The notes under the pieces are model-generated. The model did not search any database. It was not told where the DNA came from and was given only the letters and a program-made list of their open reading frames with translations. Of a stretch of 64,000 bases of DNA, positions 33,611-42,649 are shown in pieces. Made by a program: the position numbers and the translations under genes. Source of the stretch: Lachnospiraceae bacterium NE2001 (GTDB taxonomy: Bacteria; Bacillota; Clostridia; Lachnospirales; Lachnospiraceae); contig FOEK01000019.1 of assembly GCA_900110635.1 (NCBI GenBank), positions 1 to 64,000 of the forward strand. Reading direction: 5' to 3'. Position 1 is the first letter of the stretch. Each line of letters starts with the position of its first letter.

Positions 33611-35908
33611 TTAGTGGTCGCGGTAGTAGTTGATGAGGCATCCGCTTGTGATAATAGTACGCTCGTCGTCTGTAAGTTCGCCCAGCTTAAGGGAGATTTC
33701 CTTCATTCCCTTGTTTACAAGGTATGCTTTGATAACCTCGCGCTTCTCTTCTACAGCTGCACGAATATCTGGAACGAATACGTAGTCACCATTCTCGAAG
33801 CCGTATGGATTATCCTGACTTACATCAACTGCAGTCTCATCCATGATAAATGGAAGCATACCCCAGTTGATGAGATTTGAACGATATCTCTTTGTTGCAT
33901 ATTCACGAGCTATGTTTGCCCAGCCACCAAGAACCTTCTGGCAGGATGCAGCCTGCTCACGAGCTGAACCATCACCTGGCTTTACTGCATAGATTGTACT
34001 ACCAAAGCCTGTATTCTTACGATTTACATCGTTGAACTTCTCTTTAATTATAGGCATTACATCCTTAAGTTCTGGATAGTTCTCACATGGATGTCCACCT
34101 GCTTCTCTATCCACCTCAACCTGATGGAATTCCTTTGCACGACCAACATACTTTGGATCCTTACGTGAAAGTGTGAACTCAGCAAGTCCGATAGGATTTG
34201 ATCTAAATGATGATGTCTCACCTGAAGGAATGAGCTCATCAGTTGTAGTTACAGGATCTGTAATAACTGAGCAGACCTTGAGGAGAAGATTCTCTTCAAG
34301 AGCTGGCATTGCAGGCCAAGGCTTGATATTTGGTCCCTGCTTAAGCTCCTCTTCTGGACGAGCCTTCTTCCATCCATCGTAAACTCTATTCTCATAGATT
34401 GACTTATCGAAGAAGTACTTAGGTCCTGTGTACTCAACATCAATATCAGTAGCTGGTGTAAGGAATCCCTTATTAACAGCTGTAGCTGCGATAGAACGAG
34501 CATCCATAAGAGCAACTGAACTGATCTGTCCGTTCTGTATCTTTGATCCCTCTCTGTTAGGGAAGTTACGTGTTGAATGTCTGATTGAAAGTGCGTTGTT
34601 AGCAGGTGTATCACCAGCACCGAAGCAAGGTCCGCAGAATGCAGTCTTGATAATAGCACCAGTCTTCATGATATCTGCTGCACGTCCGTTATTAACAAGC
34701 TCCATCATAACCGGCATACTTGCTGGATATACATCAAGTGTGAACTCATCATTTCCAATATAGTGACCCTTAAGGATATCAGCAGCATCGCAGATATTCT
34801 CGAAACCACCACCAGCACAACCAGCGATGATTCCCTGCTCAACATAGAGCTTTCCATCACGGATCTTGTCTGTAAGCTTGAACTCAACATCACCTGTAAG
34901 CTGCTTACGACCATTCTCCTCACACTCGTGAAGAATGTCCTTAAGATTTGCATTTAACTCTTCAATAGTAAATGTATTTGATGGATGGAATGGAAGCGCG
35001 ATCATTGGACGAATCTTTGCAAGATCAACATATACCACGCCATCATAGTAAGCAACATCTGCTGGAGCAAGTTCCTTATAAGCATCTGGTCTGTAGTGAG
35101 TCTCGAACCACTCCTTTGTATTTTCATCTGTCTTCCAGATAGATGAAAGACATGTTGTCTCTGTTGTCATTACATCAACGCCGATACGGAAGTCAGTTGA
35201 AAGCTTATCAACACCAGGACCAACGAACTCCATAACACTGTTCTTAACGTATCCGTTCTTAAATGTAGCTCCGATAAGTGCAAGTGCAACGTCCTGAGGA
35301 CCAACACCCTTCACTGGCTCGCCATCAAGATAGATAGCGATAACCTTTGGAGACTTAACATCATAAGTTCTTCCAAGAAGCTGCTTAGCAAGCTCTCCAC
35401 CACCTTCACCGATAGCCATAGTACCAAGAGCACCATAACGTGTGTGGCTGTCTGAACCAAGTATCATAGCTCCGCACTCAGCAAGCTCCTCACGAGCATA
35501 CTGGTGAATAACTGCCTGATGAGGTGGAACATAGATTCCGCCGTACTTCTTAGCAGCTGAGAGACCAAACATATGGTCATCTTCATTTATTGTTCCACCA
35601 ACTGCACAAAGTGAGTTGTGGCAGTTTGTAAGAACATAAGGGATAGGAAACTCTGTAAGACCTGATGCCCTAGCTGTCTGGATAATGCCGACAAATGTAA
35701 TATCGTGAGATGTCATTTTATCGAACTTGATCTTAAGGTTCTCTGCATCTCCTGAAGTATTGTGGCTGGTAAGGATACCGTGTGCGATGGTTCCCTTCTT
35801 TGCCTCTTCCTTAGTAGTATTGATTCCTTTGCTACTAAGCTCTGCCTCGTCAGTAACGAGGTCTTTTCCATTTACAAGGTATGCACCTGTCTCGTAAAGT
35901 TTTACCAT
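33611..35908 (-). CDS. Aconitase-family hydratase (YbhJ-like)
   Basis: About 765 residues from ATG 35908; the earlier ATG at 35920 lies within the ribosome site GGAGG. It has the aconitase layout: [20 protein letters not shown] (substrate and cluster domain), the paired cluster cysteines [14 protein letters not shown], the NFPNREGS segment, and the C-terminal swivel domain with [10 protein letters not shown]. Length and sequence fit the YbhJ-like hydratase subgroup rather than AcnA or AcnB. With citrate synthase nearby it probably serves as aconitase, but a different 2-hydroxyacid hydratase is possible. Cytosolic [4Fe-4S] enzyme. Confidence 0.85.
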   Translation of the reverse strand: MVKLYETGAYLVNGKDLVTDEAELSSKGINTTKEEAKKGTIAHGILTSHNTSGDAENLKIKFDKMTSHDITFVGIIQTARASGLTEFPIPYVLTNCHNSLCAVGGTINEDDHMFGLSAAKKYGGIYVPPHQAVIHQYAREELAECGAMILGSDSHTRYGALGTMAIGEGGGELAKQLLGRTYDVKSPKVIAIYLDGEPVKGVGPQDVALALIGATFKNGYVKNSVMEFVGPGVDKLSTDFRIGVDVMTTETTCLSSIWKTDENTKEWFETHYRPDAYKELAPADVAYYDGVVYVDLAKIRPMIALPFHPSNTFTIEELNANLKDILHECEENGRKQLTGDVEFKLTDKIRDGKLYVEQGIIAGCAGGGFENICDAADILKGHYIGNDEFTLDVYPASMPVMMELVNNGRAADIMKTGAIIKTAFCGPCFGAGDTPANNALSIRHSTRNFPNREGSKIQNGQISSVALMDARSIAATAVNKGFLTPATDIDVEYTGPKYFFDKSIYENRVYDGWKKARPEEELKQGPNIKPWPAMPALEENLLLKVCSVITDPVTTTDELIPSGETSSFRSNPIGLAEFTLSRKDPKYVGRAKEFHQVEVDREAGGHPCENYPELKDVMPIIKEKFNDVNRKNTGFGSTIYAVKPGDGSAREQAASCQKVLGGWANIAREYATKRYRSNLINWGMLPFIMDETAVDVSQDNPYGFENGDYVFVPDIRAAVEEKREVIKAYLVNKGMKEISLKLGELTDDERTIITSGCLINYYRDH

Positions 35909-35931
35909 ATTGTCCTCCATTTTTTTATTCT

Positions 35932-37524
35932 TTAATTCTGCTTTGTTTTAAAAGATTCGATTTCGCTAAACAGGAGATACGAGCTCTTCTCGCTGGTGTG
36001 TTTTACTGTGTAGAGAGCTTCGTCCGCCATTTTATAAAGGTCCGTGATATTATCTGTATCGCCCGGGATCTGAGCAATACCTATACTGGCTGATATCTGG
36101 AATGTATGAGTCTTTGTCTCACCACTCTCAGTATTAAGAGTTGCCTCAATTGGCTCATCCATTGCTTTACAGATGATGTCTCCTACTCCACGGACCGCAA
36201 CATCATTTGTAGCATTTTTAAATATTACCAGAAACTCATCGCCACCGACACGAACCGCAATACAGCGATCCTGCCCCAGATGATTGAGGCGTCTTCCCAC
36301 TTCTTTTAACACCACATCGCCCATATCGTGGCCATAGTTATCGTTGATCGGTTTAAAATAGTTTAGATCCAGAGAATAAAGTGCGATAGGATAGTTTTCG
36401 CCATCCTTCACCAGTTTCTCAAGATAACCCAGTCCGTAGCGACGATTGTAAAGACTGGTCAAAACATCCGTATTAGATATATATTCCAGGTGTTCATTCA
36501 CCTGCTGAAGTTCCTTAATCTTATCTGCCACCATCATTTCAAGACGGGCATTCTCGTCCTTCTGTCTCGCGATAAGCTCCTCTGCGAGAGCATTTGCCTG
36601 CACAGTCTTACACATGATGAGATAACCTAGATCAGCAATTATAACTCCAAGCAGCATATAGGTATCAAAGAACTTTACAACAAATAGAACAATAGCCAGA
36701 ATCAGTATTATACTTGAATTGATCCATGGAATAAAGCCTTCATGTTTTCGCTGTTTATCCATTGGAACAATTTTCGTTTCCTTTATATCAGTCGTCGTCC
36801 ACGCAAAACTGTAAAGCATAATGAACAATATATAGAGAATATCTATATAAATACTCTCTGGGTCCTTATCAACTATCATCATATACGTGAATCTGATATC
36901 GATGAAGCTGTAAGCAACCAGGGTGATCAGTATCATATAAAAGGCTTTGCTATGTCCTTTTAATCCTGTATGTGAAACAACCATAAATGCCAGCATAAGA
37001 GAGAACACTGACACAAAGAAATAAAGCAGAAGCTCTATCAGTTCTATCGATACGCCATCAAATCTTTGAAATCTTATGGCAAAGGAGTAGCCCAGAAGCG
37101 ATGTAAGGATTGCAACTATGAATGCATTTACAGCTATCTTCTGATAATCACTCTTTTTAAATATATCTCTGGCATATACTATCGCCCCAAGAAGAACCAC
37201 ATAGTCGGATACAAGATACAGATTATCTGATATATCCATTAAAATAAGGCTTTCTCTCGGCAAAAAACCATCAATAGCCCAAAAGACATCTCCCAGAGCC
37301 CATACAACTACCGCCAGGAAAAAACAGATGGCTGTACGCTTATACTTCCCCGTTGTTGGAAAGGAAATGTAAATAAGCACAGCCATGCATATAGATAGAA
37401 TGAGAGACAGTACATTTATAAACATCTCCCATCCCAAAAAGGTAGTCACTGTAAAGACTACAAACATTACTACTATTATGACCTTCAATATGAAGCGACT
37501 ATTGTAGGAAGGGGTTGCTTGCAA
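35932..37524 (-). CDS. Membrane-bound diguanylate cyclase (GGDEF)
   Basis: A 530-residue protein with about nine to ten N-terminal membrane helices (residues 10-315), a short coiled coil ([20 protein letters not shown]) and a GGDEF domain from about residue 355: [40 protein letters not shown] and the intact active site [12 protein letters not shown]. It should make c-di-GMP in response to a signal sensed in the membrane. Start codon TTG at 37524 with GAGGAG six bases upstream; the first internal ATG would remove part of helix 1. It lies between the AAA ATPase and the aconitase-family gene. Confidence 0.9.
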   Translation of the reverse strand: MQATPSYNSRFILKVIIVVMFVVFTVTTFLGWEMFINVLSLILSICMAVLIYISFPTTGKYKRTAICFFLAVVVWALGDVFWAIDGFLPRESLILMDISDNLYLVSDYVVLLGAIVYARDIFKKSDYQKIAVNAFIVAILTSLLGYSFAIRFQRFDGVSIELIELLLYFFVSVFSLMLAFMVVSHTGLKGHSKAFYMILITLVAYSFIDIRFTYMMIVDKDPESIYIDILYILFIMLYSFAWTTTDIKETKIVPMDKQRKHEGFIPWINSSIILILAIVLFVVKFFDTYMLLGVIIADLGYLIMCKTVQANALAEELIARQKDENARLEMMVADKIKELQQVNEHLEYISNTDVLTSLYNRRYGLGYLEKLVKDGENYPIALYSLDLNYFKPINDNYGHDMGDVVLKEVGRRLNHLGQDRCIAVRVGGDEFLVIFKNATNDVAVRGVGDIICKAMDEPIEATLNTESGETKTHTFQISASIGIAQIPGDTDNITDLYKMADEALYTVKHTSEKSSYLLFSEIESFKTKQN

Positions 37525-37577
37525 GTGATGCTCCTCTTTGTACTGATATATCCTTCGCTTTCGCTCAGGATGTCACG

Positions 37578-39002
37578 CTACTCTTCTTCAACATCAGGAA
37601 GCTTAAAGGTCGTCAGGCTGTTAGCATCGATATTTGGCTCTTCAACAACACGTGTAGCCTGTCTCTCTACGCACCTTTCGAAATAGTTACGTACTTCTCT
37701 GGCATTTGCAAAATGCTCCTCATGATCCACGGCCAGTTTCTGCAGATGGTCGGCCACATAGTCGGTAGCCTCTTTGTTCAGCACATAATCCTGGCTCACG
37801 CACATAAGGTCAAATATCTTTATCATTTCATCGCCTGTATAATCAGGGAACTCGATGAACTTGTTAAATCTTGATTTAAGTCCCGGATTAGAGTTGATAA
37901 ATGTCTTCATCTCATCTGTGTATCCGGCAACGATTACGATAAGATCCTGGCGGTTATCCTCCATACGCTTGAGGAGTGTATCTACCGCCTCCTGTCCAAA
38001 GTCCTCGCCTTCAGCATTTGTCAGGGTATATGCCTCATCGATAAAGAGCACACCGCCCATTGCCTCGTCGCAGACCTTAGCAGTCTTCTGTGCAGTCTGA
38101 CCAACATAGCCTTCTACAAGACCTGCACGGTCAACCTCCACCATCTGGCCTTTGCTGACAACTCCCAGCTGATGATATATCTTCGCCAGAAGTCTTGCCA
38201 CAGTTGTCTTACCAGTACCAGGATTTCCCGAGAAAACAAGGTGCAGAGACATACTTGGAGTCTTGAGTCCAAGCTTCTCTCTCATGCCTCTTATCTTTAC
38301 AAGATTGATCAGGTTGGTAAGATTCTTCTTAACCGTCTCAAGGCCAATAAGGGAATCTAGCTCAGCCAGCAGCTGATCAAGGGTCTCCTGCTTAGGCGGA
38401 AGGGATATCTTCACATTTACAGGTGGTTCATCCTCAGAATCATTTCCCTTTCCACCCGCAGCACCAAAGCCGCCAATGCTGCCGCCGCCTGGTGTATTCT
38501 TGTAGATATCAAAGCCGCTGATGTAGTTATTCATCATATTGATATAGTCTGAAAGCCTGTCTGCCTCACGGTCGCTGATGCCACCGTAAGCGATGAAGTT
38601 ACAGCCCATATCGTTAAATGTACTCACCAGGTACCTAGAAATCGAGGTACCATAACCAGTACGCTGGCTCATAGGCGATGTATCATCCATGACAAAATAC
38701 TGCAGACTTCTTGGCACATAGCTGGCAAGATCCACATTTTTGCAGCGATCATTTATAAATCTTTTAAAATTATACTCGCTGATTACAATCTCAAGATTCT
38801 CATTTAAAAACTTAATCTGATTCGAAATATCAGCGCTGTTCTCATCAAATATATACCCCAAATACACCAGCATATCATCCTTCAGCTGGTTTTTAAGCGT
38901 AACACGTGCATCGGCTGGATAAGGGCTCGCAGCCTTGAACTGCACGTTGTCCGCATACTGAAAACAGTAATTGATCATCTGTTTGATATTCTTTGTAATC
39001 AT
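37578..39002 (-). CDS. CbxX/CfxQ (SpoVK-like) AAA ATPase
   Basis: A 474-residue protein. The N-terminal 200 residues are a distinct region of unknown fold ending in a Gly-rich linker (PGGGSIGGFGAAGGKGND). The C-terminal AAA domain has GLETVKKNLTNLINLVK, Walker A GNPGTGKTTVA (259-269), Walker B GGVLFIDEAY and the VGYVGQTAQKT pore loop typical of CbxX/SpoVK. Relatives remodel protein complexes, the classic case being inhibited Rubisco. No Rubisco is present; the neighbours here are oxidoreductase subunits, so a remodelling role for a metabolic enzyme is a guess. The ribosome site is weak and a family 2 repeat abuts the start. Confidence 0.85.
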   Translation of the reverse strand: MITKNIKQMINYCFQYADNVQFKAASPYPADARVTLKNQLKDDMLVYLGYIFDENSADISNQIKFLNENLEIVISEYNFKRFINDRCKNVDLASYVPRSLQYFVMDDTSPMSQRTGYGTSISRYLVSTFNDMGCNFIAYGGISDREADRLSDYINMMNNYISGFDIYKNTPGGGSIGGFGAAGGKGNDSEDEPPVNVKISLPPKQETLDQLLAELDSLIGLETVKKNLTNLINLVKIRGMREKLGLKTPSMSLHLVFSGNPGTGKTTVARLLAKIYHQLGVVSKGQMVEVDRAGLVEGYVGQTAQKTAKVCDEAMGGVLFIDEAYTLTNAEGEDFGQEAVDTLLKRMEDNRQDLIVIVAGYTDEMKTFINSNPGLKSRFNKFIEFPDYTGDEMIKIFDLMCVSQDYVLNKEATDYVADHLQKLAVDHEEHFANAREVRNYFERCVERQATRVVEEPNIDANSLTTFKLPDVEEE

Positions 39003-39018
39003 TTTGCAACCCCATTTG

Positions 39019-39045
39019 GTGCAGTGGGGACGGACCCCAGTGCAC
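39019..39045. repeat. Dispersed palindromic repeat, family 2
   Basis: GTGCAGTGGGG-ACGGA-CCCCAGTGCAC, one arm mismatch, in the 50-base gap between the oxidoreductase beta gene stop and the AAA ATPase start. It could act as a terminator-like hairpin separating the two genes. Confidence 0.88.
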
Positions 39046-39053
39046 GGTTTTAT

Positions 39054-39992
39054 TTATGCTTCACACTTTGTGAGTAACTCTTCCCAACGTCTGTCAACCT
39101 CTGCCTGGAACTCCTCGAGAAGATTCTCGTTACCTGGCTTGAAGAGATGCTTGAAGCGTCCCTGTGGCTTTAAGAAGTCTTCGATCGGCAGCTTGTTCTT
39201 TGGCTTGTAGCTGAGAATCCATTTGCCATCTACTACTTCGAAAAGTGGCCAATAGCAAGTATCTACTGCTAGTTTACAGATCTTTGCCATATCAGCGGCA
39301 TCAAATCTCCAGCCTCTTGGGCAAGGTGACATTACATTTAAGAACGCAGGACCTGGTGTGTAGATAGCCTTCTCTGACTTCTCGTACAGATCCTTCATAC
39401 CAGAGGTAAATGTAGACTGTCCAACGTATGGAATATTGTGAGCAGCCATAATAGCTGCCAGATCCTTACGGGACTGTACTTTACCGTTACTTACTGAACC
39501 AACTGGTGTTGTGGTTGTATCTGCAAATCTTGGTGTTGCAGATGAACGCTGGATACCTGTGTTCATATAAGCGCCGTTGTCGTAGCAGACATAAACCATA
39601 TCATGGCCACGCTCCATAGCACCTGAAAGTGACTGGAATCCGATATCGTAAGTACCACCATCACCACCAAATGTTATAAACTTGTAGGTTGTATCTTCAT
39701 CGATACGACCTCTCTTCTTAAGTGCATTGTAAGCTGTCTCAACGCCTGAAAGTGTAGCGCCGGCACAAGCAAATGCATTGTGAATGTAGCTGTCTGTATA
39801 AGCTGTAAATGGATAGAGGAAAGTTGAAACCTCAAGGCAGCCAGTAGCATTTCCTATTACTGCCTTATCCTCTTCTTTAAGGGCTCTAAGTACCGTTCTA
39901 ACTGTGATGGCAGCCCCGCAGCCAGCACAGAGTCTATGTCCTGGAGTAAGCCTGTCCGGCTTGCTCATAACTTCTTTAAGATTATATGCCAT
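39054..39992 (-). CDS. porB: 2-oxoacid:ferredoxin oxidoreductase, beta subunit
   Basis: About 312 residues from ATG 39992 (AGGAG upstream; the longer GTG start lacks one). It is the thiamine pyrophosphate subunit: LCAGCGAAITVRTVLRALK carries the cluster-ligand cysteines, GGDGGTYDIGFQSLSGAMER is the TPP pyrophosphate/Mg motif, CYDNGAYMNTGIQRSSATP completes the site, and VMSPCPRGW supplies another cysteine. With alpha, gamma and delta it oxidises pyruvate (or a related 2-oxoacid) and CoA to acyl-CoA, reducing ferredoxin. Pyruvate is the most likely substrate but cannot be proved from sequence. Confidence 0.93.
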   Translation of the reverse strand: MAYNLKEVMSKPDRLTPGHRLCAGCGAAITVRTVLRALKEEDKAVIGNATGCLEVSTFLYPFTAYTDSYIHNAFACAGATLSGVETAYNALKKRGRIDEDTTYKFITFGGDGGTYDIGFQSLSGAMERGHDMVYVCYDNGAYMNTGIQRSSATPRFADTTTTPVGSVSNGKVQSRKDLAAIMAAHNIPYVGQSTFTSGMKDLYEKSEKAIYTPGPAFLNVMSPCPRGWRFDAADMAKICKLAVDTCYWPLFEVVDGKWILSYKPKNKLPIEDFLKPQGRFKHLFKPGNENLLEEFQAEVDRRWEELLTKCEA

Positions 39993-40015
39993 TTCTATAT
40001 CTCCTGATATTTGCA

Positions 40016-41473
40016 CTATTTATCACTAAGTTTAACGCCATCACCTGACTGACGGATATCCATCTGATCATCGCCGCCGAAATCGCGGAACTCATTTGAG
40101 TAATCAGCATCACGGTCACGAAGACCTACATACTTGAACTGCTCTGGCTCCTTGCCACGACGAACTATCTCACGGATATCTCTGAATACGTCTCTTGCTT
40201 CTGTAACTGTGTAGTCACGACCACCCAGTCCGTAGAAGTAGTTAACTGTTGGAATATCAAGTCCTGCATCATACATAGCAGCCTTAAGCTCTGAGCCAAG
40301 AGGACCGCCCATACCTGAGAAACTCTCTGCCCTGTCAAGTATAGCCACTGACTGACATTTTGAAAGAGCCTTAGCCAGCTCTTCGCCAGGGAATGGTCTG
40401 AAGACACGAACCTTGATCATACCAACGTGAATACCGTACTCACGAAGCTTATCTACTGCATCCTTTGTCTGGCCTGCAGCAGAACCCATAATAACGATAG
40501 CGTACTTAGCATCCTCCATACGATACTCCTCGAAGAGACCGTATTTACGTCCGGAGATCTGCTCGTACTCTGCACAAACATCAAGGATAACCTTCTTGGC
40601 ATTCTTCATACCTGCACGCTGGTTAAACTTAGTCTCCATATAATAAGGAGAGTTAGCATAAGGACCAGCGGCCATAGGCATATCCTTGTTAAGAAGGAAG
40701 TTCTCTGGATGATACTCTCCAACGAAGTTCCTTACTGACTCTGTATCAATTGTTTCTATATTCATAACAGCATGGCTTGTGATGAAACCATCGTAGCAGA
40801 CCATCATTGGCAGCATAACATCTGGATGCTCTGTTACTCTGTAAGCCATAATGAAGTTATCATATGCTTCCTCGTTTGTCTCTGCATAAACCTGAAGCCA
40901 TCCACTGTCTCTTGCACCCATAGCATCCGAGTGGTCGCAGTTGATGTTAAGAGGTCCTGTCAGAGTTCTATTTACAAGACAAAGAACAACAGGAAGTCTG
41001 TCGGAAGCTGCAATATAAAGTTCTTCCCACATAAATGCAAGTCCTGCTGATGATGTTGCTGTAAGAGCTCTTGCTCCAGCAGCAGATGCACCAATAACAG
41101 CACTCATTGAGCTGTGTTCTGACTCTACAGGGATAAACTCTGTATCGATCTCACCATTTGAAATGTATGTTGAAACCATCTGTGGCAGCTCAGTTGATGG
41201 AGTGATAGGAAATGCTGGCATAACGTCTGGGTTAACCTGCTTGATAGCAAGGGCAACTGCTTCATTTCCAGACATACGGTCACGCTTCTTCAACGCTGTA
41301 CCTTGTACTTTGTTCTCAGCCTTAGCCTTTTCACTCTCGTTATATTCTGTATCATAAGGACTTTCAACAGTCTGTGTCTGATTAGGATTAACAGCTGCTA
41401 TTGCAGACTTTGCTGTATCCGCAGGACTAACTGCTTTAGCGCCCTTAAGCTTAGTATTCTTATCCTTTAACAT
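40016..41473 (-). CDS. porA: 2-oxoacid:ferredoxin oxidoreductase, alpha subunit
   Basis: A 485-residue alpha subunit. Residues from about 66 (RMSGNEAVALAIKQVNPDVM, AFPITPSTELPQMVSTYI, EFIPVESEHSSMSAVIGASA, SAGLAFMWEELYIAASDRLP) are the pyrimidine-binding domain, then LNINCDHSDAMGARDSGW and the C-terminal CoA/transketolase-like domains. The first 65 residues (LKDKNTKLKGAKAVSPADTA and following) are an unusual low-complexity Lys/Ala/Asn-rich extension absent from typical PorA of about 390-400 residues. GGAGG precedes the ATG. Immediately follows porD. Confidence 0.93.
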   Translation of the reverse strand: MLKDKNTKLKGAKAVSPADTAKSAIAAVNPNQTQTVESPYDTEYNESEKAKAENKVQGTALKKRDRMSGNEAVALAIKQVNPDVMPAFPITPSTELPQMVSTYISNGEIDTEFIPVESEHSSMSAVIGASAAGARALTATSSAGLAFMWEELYIAASDRLPVVLCLVNRTLTGPLNINCDHSDAMGARDSGWLQVYAETNEEAYDNFIMAYRVTEHPDVMLPMMVCYDGFITSHAVMNIETIDTESVRNFVGEYHPENFLLNKDMPMAAGPYANSPYYMETKFNQRAGMKNAKKVILDVCAEYEQISGRKYGLFEEYRMEDAKYAIVIMGSAAGQTKDAVDKLREYGIHVGMIKVRVFRPFPGEELAKALSKCQSVAILDRAESFSGMGGPLGSELKAAMYDAGLDIPTVNYFYGLGGRDYTVTEARDVFRDIREIVRRGKEPEQFKYVGLRDRDADYSNEFRDFGGDDQMDIRQSGDGVKLSDK

Positions 41474-41788
41474 TTACAGGCCCTCCTTCATAGTAATTGC
41501 ACCGAAGGAGCAGCAGCCTGCACAGATTCCGCAGCCCTTACAATGATCATAATCAAAATCAAGTCTCTTTCCATCTTCAACTGGAATAGATGAATCTGGA
41601 CACATAGGTGCACAGAGAAGACACTGCTTACATTTATCCCAATCGATCACAGGTGTCATAGTTCTCCACTCACCTGTTAAGAAGCTGGCAGCTCCGCCAC
41701 CGCCATATACTACATTTCCCGGAGTAATATCCTGGTATGGAGACTTCTCAGTAATCTTAGTTATATCTGTTCTTACTTTATTAGCCAT
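41474..41788 (-). CDS. porD: 2-oxoacid:ferredoxin oxidoreductase, delta (ferredoxin) subunit
   Basis: A 104-residue 2[4Fe-4S] protein. Two C-x2-C-x2-C-x3-C motifs are present: CKQCLLCAPMCPD and CKGCGICAGCCSFGA. The N-terminal 45 residues include TPGNVVYGGGGAASFLTGEW, typical of PorD. It passes electrons from the TPP site to free ferredoxin. Its ATG overlaps the last base of porG, with GAGGAGG upstream, and porA follows at once. Confidence 0.95.
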   Translation of the reverse strand: MANKVRTDITKITEKSPYQDITPGNVVYGGGGAASFLTGEWRTMTPVIDWDKCKQCLLCAPMCPDSSIPVEDGKRLDFDYDHCKGCGICAGCCSFGAITMKEGL

Positions 41789-42360
41789 TACTGCACCTCC
41801 TCGAAAGCTCTCTCAAGAGCTGCCATATTTCCATCAATTACTTCAGGCTTCTTGGCAAACTTGTGCTGGTAAGAGCCTCTCATCTGCTCAAGGAAATCCT
41901 GCTTGGACATAATTCCAGACACCTTAACTATAGCTGCAAGCATAGGTGAGTTAGGGAAATATTTTCCAAGTGTTTCCATAGATATAGTATGAGCATCAAC
42001 AGTATAAACTGCGCCCTCATAACCCTTAAGGAGAGGAATGATCTCTTCCTTAGGTCTTGCGGTGTTAATGACTATACCGCCATCCTTGTTGAGACCCGAG
42101 GTTACGTCTACGCTATGAAGCAGAGTCTCATCAACCACTACAACATAATCGGGGTTGTAAATGTTGGAGTGATTTCTTATCTCCTTTTCACTGATACGAT
42201 TGTAGGCTGTGATTGGAGCGCCCATTCTTTCTGGACCATACTCTGGAAAGCCCTGCACGTACATACCAGTATTAAATGCAACGTCTGCCAGGAGCAGCGC
42301 TGCAGTTTTGGCACCCTGACCACCACGGCCGTGCCATCTGATTTCTACTGCTTTACTCAT
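41788..42360 (-). CDS. porG: 2-oxoacid:ferredoxin oxidoreductase, gamma subunit
   Basis: A 190-residue gamma subunit starting VEIRWHGRGGQGAKTAALLL, the family signature, with FPEYGPERMGAPITAYNRIS and the closing EVIDGNMAALERAFEEV. First gene of the porGDAB operon, with AGGAGGAAGAA directly before the ATG. The leader upstream contains a large multi-hairpin element and lies after the citrate synthase terminator, so the operon has its own promoter somewhere in 42361-42594. Confidence 0.94.
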   Translation of the reverse strand: MSKAVEIRWHGRGGQGAKTAALLLADVAFNTGMYVQGFPEYGPERMGAPITAYNRISEKEIRNHSNIYNPDYVVVVDETLLHSVDVTSGLNKDGGIVINTARPKEEIIPLLKGYEGAVYTVDAHTISMETLGKYFPNSPMLAAIVKVSGIMSKQDFLEQMRGSYQHKFAKKPEVIDGNMAALERAFEEVQ

Positions 42361-42378
42361 TTCTTCCTCCTAAATAAT

Positions 42379-42529
42379 GCATGTTTTGTTCATGCAATCG
42401 CTGAACCCGTTTGACTTCGTCAAACTCCTGTTCAGCGATAATGAGGCTGCGCCTCATATAGATTTAATTGGTTAAACACCTTAGAAAGTAAACTTTCACG
42501 GTGTTTAATCAATTAAATCTGCATGAACA
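42379..42529 (-). other. Multi-branched hairpin element ahead of porG
   Basis: About 150 bases of nested inverted repeats fill the gap before porG. An outer stem TGTTCATGCA (42387-42396) / TGCATGAACA (42520-42529) encloses three hairpins: CGCTGAAC plus TTTGAC with their complements (42399-42437), TGAGGC/GCCTCA (42442-42456), and a long arm AGATTTAATTG plus TTAAACACC closed by GAAAGT/ACTTTC (42460-42520). The outer arm can instead pair with GCATG at 42379-42383, giving a mutually exclusive fold. No coding sense. It may be a structured leader RNA or a mobile palindromic repeat. Confidence 0.75.
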
Positions 42530-42593
42530 GAAAGCCACAGTACATTATAGCAAAACACCACTTAATAATAAACCAAAAATTTATTCAAAGATT

Positions 42594-42632
42594 ATACAAA
42601 AAAAGTGCCGCTATCCAAACGAATAGCGACAC
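42594..42632 (-). terminator. Terminator downstream of citrate synthase
   Basis: On the minus strand GTGTCGCTATTCGTTTGGATAG pairs to a closing CGGCAC (one wobble) and is followed by a run of Ts. It starts 18 bases past the citrate synthase stop, so the por operon is transcribed separately. Confidence 0.88.
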
Positions 42633-42649
42633 ATTTTACAAATGAATTA

